The notes: generated by a model not told the origin, from the letters alone. 64,000 nucleotides of DNA from Gari tellinella (GCA_922989275.2 OV277859.1:87354198-87418197), one strand, 5' to 3'; positions 9,328-19,085 are shown, numbered from the stretch's first letter. Made by a program: numbers and translations.

Positions 9328-10487
9328 TACTCAATTCCAAAAGAAACTGTGCACTTTGTTTTCTGTAATTATTTATTTGCTTTTTTCCTGAAAGCCCATG
9401 TATTTGGTACCATTTAGATCATTGCATGTCGAGGGCTTGGTGCAAAACTATTGTAACTCCTTCACAATTGTGAAGGAGTTACAATAGTTTTGCACCAAGC
9501 CCTCGATGTACAATATGGCAGTTATTTCAGATTTTGAGATGCGGTCGTTTAAAGTGGATGTTTTTAATCGAGAAAAGACGAAGTTTCAAACTCTAAGTTG
9601 CAAAGTAACTCTGAGAGTCAGACTGTTTTAAGTTGGGCATTTTATGTCGGTTTAGTTGTAATCTTATGACTTTACTCATGATGCACGCGACAATGAGACA
9701 TAGCGTAAAGCTTACGTGACGTCAAAAACGACGTTGGGAATGAAACGTCGTCCTATCCCTGGGTTCGGGCATTTGCAAGGTCAATAACAACTTTTCTCCT
9801 AAAACCTCGCGTGCGACCATTATGGTGACAAAAATAGTGTTAAACCTTTTAGAGAAAAGACACGAGTCCACTACTGTTGACCCAAACAGAAATGACGTCA
9901 TGCTCGCTGCAAATGAACAGCCTAATGACGTACTCTCAAGGCCTGTCCCACAAAGGGTCCCCTAGCCCGGATGGATGTCCGAGTTTGCCGGAGCAAACAC
10001 AATACGGTCTGTCAGATGATACCGTACTATCTTGCAGAACTTGACGCTGTTTGAAAACAACGTCGTAGTAACGTCAACGAAACACATTTGTTTGACTGCT
10101 GTCCTGGTATCTGTGCACTGTCTGCGGCGATATGCCACTTCACTTGTATGTTGAAAACGTTTGAACAACCGAATGAGTGTGTTTCTTTGGTATACTAATG
10201 GTCTTCTCACGTTAGTGACGTTGTAGTTATGGGAAAGCATTGCATAGACTCTAATTTAGCTTTTTTCATTCAATCTCAGCAAGTTCGTTGTTTACCGATG
10301 TGAAGTAAATTGTGTTTTTTTCTTTGTATAAGACATACGAATTACACTCATGCACGTTTTTGGTGACATGTGCTTTTCCCTTGGGCTGTACGTGCAAACA
10401 ATGAAAAATAACGCTTTTCCCAATAAACTAAGAATTTCTTAAGATATTTGAAAATAAAAAGTGCACAGTTTCTTTTGGAATTGAGTA
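9328..10487. mobile_element. Element J: 1,160-bp TIR transposon, nested in E
   Basis: Perfect 30-bp terminal inverted repeats (start TACTCAATTCCAAAAGAAAC) flanked by TA at 9326-9327 and 10488-10489. Two other E copies show the empty site GAAATATATTG. Inside are the 78-bp perfect palindrome at 9429-9506 and several ACGTC motifs at 9716-9760. The longest ORF (minus strand, 92 codons, 9962-10240) has no recognisable transposase features. Probably a non-autonomous TA-targeting element; the superfamily is uncertain. Confidence 0.88.
9429..9506. repeat. 78-bp perfect palindrome without spacer
   Basis: Two 39-bp arms meet at CACAATTGTG with no loop. The outer edge reads TCGAGGGCTTGGTGCAAAAC. Every base pairs. 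It can form a cruciform in DNA or a long hairpin in RNA. Confidence 0.97.
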
Positions 10488-10582
10488 TACATTGTTAAAA
10501 TCAACCCTAAATAGTCAAAAATGGACTAGACTTATTTGAAAATAGAATTGTCCATTAAAAGTTTCAGGAGTGAATAAGTTAA

Positions 10583-10988
10583 CGAGACTTTTACTGTCAA
10601 TAGAAAAGGCTTGAAACTCTATAAGTGTTTACATATATCACCTCTAAGCAAAAACTGGAACATATCGCTGGAAATGGAGCAGATGGAATCAGGATATCTT
10701 TAGTTTATTGGCCTTTCCAAGTGAAACAAGCCGGAGGCAAGTTTCAGTTCATCCCCTCTCTGTCTTAACAACGTCAGCTTTGAAATGTTCATCTACAAAG
10801 TTTGTTTACTTGAGAAACGTACTTTTTTTTTAAAAAATATATATATATTAATATAATAATAATAATAATAGTACAATTTGGAAACCTGGTGATGAGCGTT
10901 AAGTAGTTTGATTTAAAATTATACGACGAGTAGATGTATGCAGATCATGTGGCTATTGTACCAGTAAGGTCGCGATTGGTATTCAAAA
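10583..10988. other. Unannotated interval with AT-rich microsatellite
   Basis: No MITE end or gene is seen. A run of TA then TAA repeats lies at about 10838-10871. This interval corresponds to the place where unit 2 switches from unit 3-like to unit 1-like sequence. Confidence 0.6.
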
Positions 10989-11198
10989 GGGGTTTTCCTG
11001 CTGGTCGCGACTTTATTGTTTTTTGCAAACAGTTTAGATCCAAATCAGACGCCGCGTAACGCGGCGTCTGATCTGGATCCAAACTGTTTGACACTCTTCT
11101 TTAGGTTTCTTTACTTAAAAAATGTATACATCTAAATTTAACAAATTTGGCAGACGACAATTTCGAAGCAGACGACATCACCGCAGGCTAAGGGTTAA
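10989..11198. mobile_element. A-family MITE, left TTAA lost
   Basis: Unit 3 has GGGGTTAACCCTTTGCCTG here; this copy has GGGGTTTTCCTG, a short deletion across the terminal TTAA. Core 1 at 11026-11090 is nearly perfect. GCAGACGACA occurs twice at 11150-11177, and the right end is GGCTAAGGGTTAA. Confidence 0.87.
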
Positions 11199-11411
11199 TA
11201 TGCTGTACGAACTATAGATCAAGTCACGCCATAAATGTGGCAGGGAATACAATTTACCTCATTAGGCAGTGAATTATATTTTACGAAAATCTGTGCTGCA
11301 GCACGTAGTGCCCAAACGTAGGAAACAAGCTAATCAGAGATAATGGTAAGACGACTAGGCTGAAACATTTCAGTGCTAAGGGACTCTATACCGTGGTCGG
11401 TATTTCGCGCA

Positions 11412-11476
11412 AACAGTATGGATTCTGATTAAACGTCGTGTAACTCGGTGTCTGGTTAAATGATCGAAACGTTGAC
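11412..11476. repeat. Decayed core-1 palindrome
   Basis: GCAAACAGTATGGATTCTGA then CGTCGTGTAACTCGGTGTCT is an eroded core 1 with a weak right arm. No element ends are identified. Confidence 0.55.
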
Positions 11477-11561
11477 AATCGTACAGAATTTCTAGAGTCA
11501 GGATTTAATAAAACCAATAGATCAAGGAAAATGTATAGCATACGTCATATGTTAAGCAATA

Positions 11562-11756
11562 TACAGTGAAACCTCTCTATCACGACCAATAAAACAGGGG
11601 TGATTGATTTCATGATGTAGGGATGACATCTTAAAACAAGGTGAACATAAAACAGAAAGCTCCTGTTTTACGTTTACCTTGCTTTAAGCAGTCACCTGAT
11701 TAAATCACCACCTAATTCATACAATCTCGTGGTCATAATAGAGAGAGGCTGCAGTA
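11562..11756. mobile_element. C-family TA MITE with shortened core
   Basis: TACAGTGAAACCTCTCTATC at the left; GTGGTCATAATAGAGAGAGG then CTGCAGTA at the right. The core at 11630-11688 lacks one half of the usual AGCTCC centre. Confidence 0.82.
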
Positions 11757-11823
11757 AATGAAACGTGTAAATGAGCACATGCTGTCGTATACAGATCGAG
11801 TACGTGGCTTCTTTCCTGTCTCT

Positions 11824-12114
11824 TTAACCCCTTCACTGCCGTGACGTCATCAATAAAAAACAATTGTCGTATGCTTTTGTTTCTAAAATTTAAATTTTGT
11901 GTATTTTGATATCAGAAAAATTGAAATGAGTGGCAAACAGTTTGGATCCTGATCAGACGCCGCGTTACGCGGCGTCTAACCTGGATTCAAACTGTTTGGC
12001 ATTCATACACCATTATTAAAAAAAATACTTGTCACACAATCGCAAATGACATATTTTAGCTGACGATATTTTGTCTACCAATATGATAATGCAGTCGGTA
12101 AAACTTGGCGTTAA
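11824..12114. mobile_element. Chimeric A-family element
   Basis: Begins as one A element (TTAACCCCTTCACTGCCGTG) and from the middle of the core (GCGGCGTCTAACCTGGATTC) continues as a different A element ending at TTAA 12111. Unit 2 carries the two parents complete and adjacent at 28820-29036 and 29033-29245. The simplest reading is a deletion between the two similar palindromes. Confidence 0.85.
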
Positions 12115-12170
12115 AAGAATTCAAATAAGCTGCTCCCAATAGTTCCTCTCAATCTTTAAAAGAATCAAAG

Positions 12171-12378
12171 TACAGCGGAGAATCTATTATTCTTTCCCGT
12201 TTAAACGCAAACGCAAAACACTAAAATATAGAAAAGGACAACCTTTTGACAATTTTGATTTTTCATTTTTATCTGAGTGGAAAACTGTTTGGAGCCTGAT
12301 CAGACGCCGGGTTTCCCGGCGTCTGATCTGGCTCCGAACTGTTTGCACTGGGAATAATAGGTTTTGCGTAAACGGGTC
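12171..12378. mobile_element. B-family MITE, right end truncated
   Basis: TACAGCGGAGAATCTATTAT starts it. The core at 12281-12346 has perfect inner arms (GGAGCC...GACGCCGGG). It stops after TTTTGCGTAAACG without the final GGGAAAGAATAACG end. Confidence 0.82.
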
Positions 12379-12756
12379 TGAACTTGAAAGTGTTGGTGAT
12401 GGTTTCAAACTGAAATATATATACAGAGGTATGGAATGGAAAGAAAACCATGCAGGAGATTAATAGTGATCATTCTGAAAACAGTATTTCTATTTAGATG
12501 TCTTTGATAGTAGGCGTTTTAGCTGTTTATATAAACAGAGAACTTGTAACATTTATTATATACTGTAAAGAACCTGTAAACCGGATTCGGCCTGATAATA
12601 TAACCATTTTTTGGCAAATAACTTAAACACGTAAATATTATTTCAGGCATATTTGGCGAGAATCTTTACCTACGATAAATTAAATTCATTAAAAAAGCTC
12701 GATGATGGTTTTTTTTAAACCGCAGCGAGTTCGACAACCTTTGGTGCCGCCGCATT
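12379..12756. other. AT-rich interval, nothing recognised
   Basis: No inverted ends, RNA gene or coding signal. Unit 3 lacks about 11 bp near the equivalent of 12488. Confidence 0.55.
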
Positions 12757-13301
12757 TTAAAGGGACTCGCAACCGGATGGTGTACTTGTCAAAATAAAAT
12801 AAAATACTCAAATAAAAGCAAATTTGTGGCATTATTTGGCTTCTGACATTAAAAAAATATGATCAGTCCAAAAAAAGTCTCAAGAATCGTCACCGAATCT
12901 TAGATTTTTAGATTTTTTCCATCGTTTTTCTATACCGACTAGTAGACGGTATAGTTGTTGTTGTTGCTTCTCTACACGGGCTCAGACATAAACACGAGCC
13001 GAATTACGAAGTTGTATGCACTTTCGATGGCTACACATTGAAATACGTTAAATCGATCCGAGATAAACGGATAGTTCCGTGGTCCATTGGTCTAAGCGGT
13101 TTCCCCTATTTTGCATTCTGTCCGCCAATGCCGGGCCCCGGGTTCGAATCCCACCAGAGACCAATATTTTTTTTTATGGAAATACATTTCTTTAAACAGA
13201 ATTTCTTAGCCTAAACTAATTCTTTACCATTTATATAAGCGTTTGACACATATTTACAAATTACTATTTTTAATGCACCATCTGGTTGCGAGTCGCTTTA
13301 A
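12757..13301. mobile_element. Element K: TTAA element carrying a tRNA-like module
   Basis: TTAA at 12757-12760 and 13298-13301; ends AGGGACTCGCAACCGGATGG and, inverted, AGCGACTCGCAACCAGATGG. Unit 3 has the precise empty site with a single TTAA at 46784-46787. A second copy lies inverted at 58539-59084. The interior is AT-rich, has a small inverted repeat near 12938-12963 (CTATACCG/CGGTATAG), and contains a tRNA-like transcription module near its right end. Confidence 0.9.
13074..13175 (+). promoter_or_regulatory. tRNA-like Pol III module inside K
   Basis: An A-box-like TGGTCCATTGGTCTAAGCGG and a B box GGTTCGAATCCC are spaced about 43 bp apart, followed shortly by a run of nine T at 13167-13175. 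That is a complete Pol III promoter plus terminator layout. The acceptor arms do not pair well, so I read it as a tRNA-derived SINE-type head and not a working tRNA. Confidence 0.72.
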
Positions 13302-13477
13302 AGAAACATGTCACTTTCTTCGTCCGGAAATGATTCATACACAAAGCAAAGTGAAAGTAGATTCTTCTTATTTTACGAAAATCATGTTAACTGCAGAATG
13401 TACTGTTTATTCACTTGACGTTCATTACTTTATATGGTTTCATTGTTTCATCTAATACAGTTTTCAAACATACATGT

Positions 13478-13695
13478 AATACCCCTTCACTGCCATGACG
13501 TCATCAATTTTAAACAATTGTCGTCTGCTTCTATTTCTAAAAATCAATTTTTTAGGTATTTTGACTTAAGAAATATTGAAACGAGTGTCAAACAACTTGG
13601 ATCCTGATCAGACGCCGCGTTACGCGGCGTCTGATCAGGATCCAAACTGTTTGTAAATAACTACTGGACTCGGGGTAAGGCAGTGAAGGGGTTAA
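13478..13695. mobile_element. A-family MITE, left TTAA deleted
   Basis: CCCCTTCACTGCCATGACGT at the left, GGCAGTGAAGGGGTTAA at the right. Unit 3 keeps the left TTAA at 46979 with about 16 extra bases. The core at 13589-13653 has two mismatches; GTCGTCTGCTTC lies on its left side. Confidence 0.88.
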
Positions 13696-13743
13696 GGAAC
13701 TGATAATACCCATCGATATGATTGAATGTTCTTCTCTGGAGTT

Positions 13744-13997
13744 GGGGCCCTTTTTATAAAATGTCGTACTCGTACGACAAAAAATGTCGTAAGTCAGAAT
13801 CTACATTTCTCAAGAATTATGTATTTCTACATCTAATCCTGTCTTGCGACACCCCCTTTGAATCGTCTTGAAAAGACGATTCCAAAGAGATGTCACAAGA
13901 CGTGCAGGATAAGATGGAGAAATCAGAAATTAGATGTATTTTAAAGTTTTGACTTAAGACCGTTTTTTGTCGTACGACGTTTCATAAAACGGCCCCC
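13744..13997. mobile_element. Fold-back element I, GGGGCC ends
   Basis: GGGGCCCTTTTTATAAAATG and, inverted, GGGGGCCGTTTTATGAAACG bracket long imperfect arms with TCGTACGACAAAAAA and ACATCTAAT(C/T) on both sides. The centre at 13857-13886 reads TTTGAATCGTCTTGAAAAGA then CGATTCCAAA. Target duplication was not clear, so the superfamily is open. Confidence 0.72.
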
Positions 13998-14083
13998 AGA
14001 GGAGCACTGGGTAAATGTTTTGAAACTGATACTGACAAGAGATGGTCTCAGAGACTTGAAAACCTCACAAACTCTTTCATCAT

Positions 14084-14278
14084 TGATCCCTTCACTGCCT
14101 TCACTCGAGTATAAAAGTAACTTACAAACAGTTTATATCCTGATCAGACGCCGCGCAACGCGGCGTCTAATCAGGATCCAAACTGTTTGAAACTCATTTT
14201 AATATATTTTACTAAATTTGAGAAATATAAGGAGAGAATTGTTTGAAATTGATTACGACATGGCAGTGAATGGGTTAA
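14084..14278. mobile_element. A-family MITE, short variant
   Basis: TGATCCCTTCACTGCC at the left (TTAA mutated), GGCAGTGAATGGGTTAA at the right. Core 1 at 14125-14189 has one or two mismatches. The usual GCAGACGA motifs are absent. Confidence 0.82.
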
Positions 14279-14412
14279 AAAAATTGTCCACGTTAACTAC
14301 TGCTTTCCCATAAAATAATATGTCTAAAACATTTATCATCCCAAGTTTTATTCTTCATTTTCTAAGTATGTACAATCACATATACAAGAGAACACATTCT
14401 ATAATACTATAT

Positions 14413-14549
14413 CAAAGCCATAAAGTGTCGTCTGCTTCAAATGTTTTGTCTGCGAATACTTTTAAAAAATCATTTTTAAGCTATTTAAAATGAAGAAAAC
14501 TAGCATATGAGTACCAAAGAGTTTGGATCGAGATAAGACACCGCGGACA
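14413..14549. mobile_element. A-family relic, left half
   Basis: GTCGTCTGCTTC and a degraded half core (CCAAAGAGTTTGGATCGAGA TAAGACACCGCGG) are recognisable; both ends are missing. Confidence 0.5.
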
Positions 14550-14608
14550 ACCAATATCTGCATATCACTATAAATATTTTGGCATTCTTCTTTGATTAGA
14601 TAGCTTCA

Positions 14609-14851
14609 TACAGTAGATAATGTATTATGTTTTCCCAATAAACGCGATTATGCTAAAATCTTTATGTCTATTGTAAACATTTTCGAGCCAGATGCCAGGT
14701 AACCCTGCATCTGATCAGGCTCCAAACAGTTTGCCCACTCAGATAGAATAGATCGACAGACTCTTCAAAAAGTTGTCATTGTAAACATTTTATTCCATAA
14801 CATTTACATCCGGTTCCGTTAAACGGGGGAGAATAACGTTTCCTCCTCTGT
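14609..14851. mobile_element. B-family TA MITE, diverged
   Basis: TACAGTAGATAATGTATTAT at the left; GGGGGAGAATAACGTTTCCT then CCTCTGTA at the right. The core near 14674-14743 keeps GCCAGATGCCAGG and CCTGCATCTGATC pairing. Confidence 0.77.
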
Positions 14852-14927
14852 ATCAATTTTTTTATAGGATTGATGTTTCATAGTTAAAGAAAAGTCCATA
14901 CACAATATACTCCAAAAAGTTTAATAG

Positions 14928-15177
14928 TTAAGCCTTTACATCATAAATAGCCTGATTCTAGTTTTGAAGACAGGTGCCCACTTAAAGCAGGTTGAAAGTA
15001 AAGCCGAATGCGCCTTAAGGCGCATTCTGCTTTACTGACAGCCTGCTTTAAGCTACCATCTATTTAGAAATGTCTACTTATGGTACATGTTCAAGACTGT
15101 ATAAATTGGAACTATGTTCTTCAGCGGAGCTATAGATTAATTGCGCTAAAAGGCGCTTGTATTGGGGAACGGGTTAA
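14928..15177. mobile_element. D-family TTAA MITE with core 2
   Basis: TTAA at 14928 and 15174. The left end TTAAGCCTTTACATCATAAA is worn; the right end is TATTGGGGAACGGGTTAA. The core at 14981-15052 pairs around GCGCCTTAAGGCGC. Confidence 0.85.
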
Positions 15178-16026
15178 ATGACCTGCGAACAGTTAAGCAC
15201 AATATCGGAGGTCAAGACCTTCAGAGACGGAAAATGACCAAACCTATTCGATATCAAGCTAAGATACTGTAAAACGGACAACTTACAAATACCGTTGTCA
15301 TAGTAAATGTATTGTCTGTTGTGGGGGAATTAGGGAAAATATATTATGCTGGTATATCCCTTGACGAATGGGACTTATGGTACATGTGCATGTTCAAGAC
15401 TGTATAAATTGGAACTATGTTCCTCAGCGGTACTATAAATTTATTTTGCTAAAAGGCGATTGTGTGGGTGACGAGTTAAATGACCTGCCAACAGTTTAGC
15501 ATAATATCGGAGGTCAAGACCTTCAGAGATTGAGACTGACCAAAATTATTCGATATCAAGACACGAGACTGTCAAACGGACAACTTACAAATACCGTTGT
15601 CATAGTAAATGTATTGCCTGTTGTTGGGAATTTGGGGGAAATATATTATGCTGGTACAGTGCCCCCTCTCTACAACGCCTCTCACAACAGTTAACGACTC
15701 CTTCCTTACAACGACCCTTGCCGCAGTTCCTAAACAGGACCGTTATGTCATACGCTTCTACTGCTGCAATATCGTCTGCTGTTTTTCTCAAAGTTACATA
15801 TTTGACATTTTGACAGAACAAAGGTTAATGATGAGTGCCAAACAGCTTGAATCCAGATCAGACGCCGCGTAACGCGGCGTCTGATCTGAATTCAAGCTGT
15901 TTGCAAATGTAAACCAATCCCCCTCCCTATAACGACTCCCTCCGCACAACGCGCACAATTGTTGTCTCCCATTGGATGTTGTTTTAGAGAGGGGCGCTGT
16001 ATATCCCTTGACGAATGGGACTTATG
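15076..16026. repeat. Local tandem duplication of about 300 bp
   Basis: The block from ACTTATGGTACATG at 15076 repeats from 15373, with shared markers such as TATCGGAGGTCAAGACC at 15205 and 15506 and GTCATAGTAAATGTATTG. The second copy contains the F element at 15655-16001 and closes with the same TCCCTTGACGAATGGGACTT as the first. It includes the right part of the D element. Confidence 0.9.
15655..16001. mobile_element. F-family TA MITE, intact, with core 1
   Basis: Left end TACAGTGCCCCCTCTCTACA, right end TTTTAGAGAGGGGCGCTGTA. The first copy of the surrounding duplication has the empty site GCTGGTATATCCC at 15349-15361, which proves the TA duplication. Core 1 at 15839-15903 has one mismatch in 32 arm positions (AGCTTGAATCCAGATC type). 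Confidence 0.93.
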
Positions 16027-16302
16027 CATTTGTAAATCGAATTGGAAGTTGATAGTCTCCCAATGTCCTTCTGAAGATTAATTCCATCCCTTGATCTTTA
16101 GGCCATGGTCAGCAATGGCCCATAAATAACCCCATTACATAATCACTTTACGTGGACATAGCTCAGACATAAATATTCTCTAAGGCTTTAATAAAGATAG
16201 AAAAGACATTCATACCAGTTGACATTCAAAACCCATTAGGAACATAAGTCAATGTTTTATCATGGTGCCTAGCAGGGTTACGAATTTTATGTCGTATGAA
16301 AA

Positions 16303-16505
16303 TACAGTCGAAATTCGATACTTCGAACTCGCTCAAATCGACCTTACCGGTACATTGTATTTCATGTTTAACTTCGATTAATTGATATCGCTTAAGTCGA
16401 ACATACCCGTATTTCAAAGTTAAAACGTGGCTAAGCCACGTTTTAACTTTGAAATATTGGTATGTTCGAACTAAAGCGAGTTCGAATAATCGAGTTTCGA
16501 CTGTA
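16303..16505. mobile_element. G-family TA MITE with 47-bp palindrome
   Basis: TACAGTCGAAATTCGATACT at the left and the inverse of TACAGTCGAAACTCGATTAT at the right. The centre at 16410-16456 is perfect (23-bp arms, one-base axis; AAAACGTGGCTAAGCCACG). CAGT end and TA target suggest pogo/mariner mobilisation. Confidence 0.88.
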
Positions 16506-16746
16506 GCATGCTTGTGTGTGGTCTATCATGTTTCTGAGACTCTTTATTATCTTCAGTGAAGGAAAACATTATTCTTCCTGTAGAATATTTTAAAATATGA
16601 AACTCTGCCCACGATAAACACATCTGAGCTAAACTATTACACTGATCAATAAAATATGGAAACTTTACACCGTAAACGAGTGCAAACTCATGCCAGACAT
16701 TTTTTTTAAGAATACCACCTTGGTCAAGAAATTCTGATCTAGGAAA

Positions 16747-16870
16747 TACAGTAAAACATCTCTATTGCAACAACTCAATTGTGTTTATTAGTAGGTTTTA
16801 ACGACAGCTGACTGCTTAAAGCAAGGTGACTGTCGCCCTGGTTTAAGCTACCATCTGTCTTTGATACAAC
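16747..16870. mobile_element. C/D hybrid or collapsed C element
   Basis: Starts as C (TACAGTAAAACATCTCTATT, then CTGCTTAAAGCAAGGTGACT) but after a shortened core continues as D (GTTTAAGCTACCATCTGTC). This may be another core-mediated fusion. Confidence 0.55.
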
Positions 16871-16995
16871 CAGTTAACGTTACGCTGGGCGTAATCAGGA
16901 TCCAGTATGTTTCCAAATCATGAAATATCGGGATACAGGGCAAACACTATGCCCAAACTTATAGAAAATTGACCTAGCATTGATGTATGCGTCCT

Positions 16996-17247
16996 TTAAA
17001 CCATAACCCCATAGCCTGTTTCTAGTTTTGACGACAGGTTACTACTTAAAGCAGGTTGAAAGTAAAGTAGAATGCGCCTTGAGGCACATTCTACTTTACT
17101 TTCAGTCTGTTTTAAGCTACCATCTGCTAGAAAATAGAAAATATTTCTGGTGATACATATTCATGACTGTATAATTTGGAACTATCTTGTTCAGTGGAGG
17201 AATAAATTAGGGGCGTAAAAAGGGGTATTTATGGGGTAATGGGTTAA
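16996..17247. mobile_element. D-family MITE (unit 2)
   Basis: Copy of the element at 4-255. The core reads CATTCTACTTTAC where units 1 and 4 have CATTCTGCTTTAC, so arm pairing is better here and in unit 3. Confidence 0.85.
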
Positions 17248-17311
17248 CTAACAGTGAACCGCTGTAAAGTACATGCCCACGTGCATGCCTGCACTATTTG
17301 TCATTTTGAAA

Positions 17312-17672
17312 TACAGCGCTCCCTCTCTACAACAACACCCATTTGGAGATGAAGATCATGTATGTTGTTCGTATGGAGTTGTTATAGGGAGGAAAATTGG
17401 CTTACATTTGCAAAAGGCTTGAGTCCAGATCAGACGCCGCGAAATGCATTGTCTGATATGGATTCAAGCTATTTGTCACTCGTCATTATGTTTTATTCTT
17501 TTAAAATGTCCATTATGTGACTTTGAGAAAAACAGCAGACGATAATTGTCAGCAGACGATATTGCATCCGTGAAAAGGTAGGACATAATTGTTTTGTTTG
17601 CGGAATAGCAGCAATCGTAGCTATAAGGAGGGAATTGTTGTTCAATGACTGTTGTAGGGAGGGAGCACTGCA
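17312..17672. mobile_element. F-family MITE (unit 2)
   Basis: Copy of 316-676, preceded by the GCAT insertion shared with unit 3. Confidence 0.73.
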
Positions 17673-17768
17673 TAATGGTAAACACAACAGTAAATAGTCA
17701 AAAATGGACTTACAAAAGATTACGAGTTCGGGTGGTAATTCTTGTTACAAATTCTTATCTAACATTTG

Positions 17769-17943
17769 CAAACAGTTTGGATCCAGATCATACGCCACGT
17801 TACAATGCATGTGATCTGGGTCCAATCTGTTTGTCATTCGTACTAATTTTTTCTTCAATTCTTAAAACCATAAAGCAGATTTTGAGGGGTTTTTGCAGAC
17901 GACAATTTTGAAGCAGACGACAATTCAGCATGGTAAGGATTAA
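17769..17943. mobile_element. A-family relic (unit 2)
   Basis: Copy of 773-947 with GGGTCC instead of GGATCC in the right arm, shared with unit 3. Confidence 0.63.
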
Positions 17944-18333
17944 ACGTAAAAGGGTGTCGCTTCCTTTCTTTTAATTTAAAAGCTTGAAATAGATTAAAAT
18001 CATATCAAATGTAATACATCGCTCGTCAGATATTAAATGCTACACTCGGAACTGCCATTGGCGTTTCCATCTTTTAAATTTGATATCTGTGTCAGTTTTC
18101 AATGAAATACGTATTCGCTTATATGCCGTCGAACTTGTTGGTTTTTTAAAGTATTCAATCAAAAAACGACTAACACACATTTGTAATACCAGTGGTTGCT
18201 TAATTATGCAAAAAATGTTCAATATAGAAAGCTCCTATAAGTGTTTTCTTAATTACATTCGTCTTACGTTTAACAGACATTTATATTTCCTCAAAACGTG
18301 GCTGCTAAGCACACGTTTGACTCACTACATGTA

Positions 18334-18542
18334 TACAGTAAAACCTCTCTAATACGACCAGTAAAAAGAAGGCTAATTGATTGTATAGAATTCAGGTTAC
18401 ATCTTAAAGCAATGTGACAGTAAAACAGAAAGCTCCTAAAGGAGCTTTCTTTTTTACTGTAACCTTGCTTTAAGTGGTCACCTCTCAAAGACAGCTAAGA
18501 ACTCGCACATGTTAGCTGTCGTAATAGAGAGGTTTTGCTGTA
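18334..18542. mobile_element. C-family MITE (unit 2)
   Basis: Copy of 1337-1545. Confidence 0.87.
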
Positions 18543-18604
18543 GTTTACATTAATCAGCTCATTAAGTTTATTGTTACTATGGCTATGTTATATCTGCATT
18601 TCAG

Positions 18605-18787
18605 TACAGTACAACTTCTCTATTACGACCACAACTTGTGTATTATTAGGTGTTAACGGCAGGTGACTGCTTAAAGCAAGGTGACAGTAAATTAGAAACC
18701 TCCTTTCTGTTTTACTGCTACGTGTACTTTGCTTTAAGCTGTCACATGCATGTCCATTAAAATAGATCGGATAATCGCGACGTGAGT
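18605..18787. mobile_element. C-family MITE, decayed (unit 2)
   Basis: Copy of 1608-1790. Confidence 0.68.
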
Positions 18788-18867
18788 TTAGTTGTTTCCT
18801 AATTTTTCCCGCTTAGCCACGTTTAAATTTTGAAATACGGGTATTCTCGACTTTCCCGAACTCTGAT

Positions 18868-19085
18868 TACAGTGGAGAATATGTTATTTTTCCAAACAAA
18901 TGCGTTTATGCCTGCAAACAGGTAATTCGAGGCGGTTGATCAGGTGCCAAACTGTTTGTAACTCAAATTAAAAGGAACAGTCAGAATTGTCAAAAAGTTG
19001 ATATTTTCAACACTTTATTGTAATTGCGTTTGCTTTTCGTTTGCGCTTAAACGGGAAAGAATAATGTCTCCTCCGTTGTGTCGAA
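18868..19085. mobile_element. B-family MITE (unit 2)
   Basis: Copy of 1871-2088; reads ATGCGTTTATG where unit 1 has AGGCTTTTATG. Confidence 0.74.

Larger units (their letters stand above)
9164..10582. mobile_element. E-family TTAA MITE containing element J
   Basis: TTAA at 9164-9167 and 10579-10582. CAACCCTAGCGACGAGTATA marks the left end and AAAAGTTTCAGGAGTGAATA the right. Core 3 is at 9249-9314. The E sequence is interrupted by J at 9328-10487. Without J it would be about 257 bp, like the uninterrupted E copy at 55473-55730. Confidence 0.87.
1..16992. repeat. Macro-tandem unit 1 (16,992 bp)
   Basis: Position 1 realigns to 16993, 34124 and 50491, and collinear similarity continues through the unit. 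The phase is arbitrary because the window opens inside the array. The unit holds about 30 palindromic MITEs or relics and no convincing gene. Private features include the chimeric A element at 11824-12114, which unit 2 carries as two complete elements. Confidence 0.95.

Noticed and set aside
9429..9506. Bacterial-type terminator or microRNA gene
   Set aside because: There is no loop and no T-run for a terminator, and no expression evidence for a microRNA. Left as a structural palindrome.
9962..10240. 92-codon minus-strand ORF inside element J as a transposase remnant
   Set aside because: No zinc finger, helix-turn-helix or acidic catalytic pattern is recognisable, and its identity in three units is explained by recent duplication.
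13074..13175. A functional tRNA gene
   Set aside because: A and B boxes and a terminator are present, but the 5' and 3' acceptor segments do not pair and the variable region is long. A tRNA-derived promoter module is the safer call.
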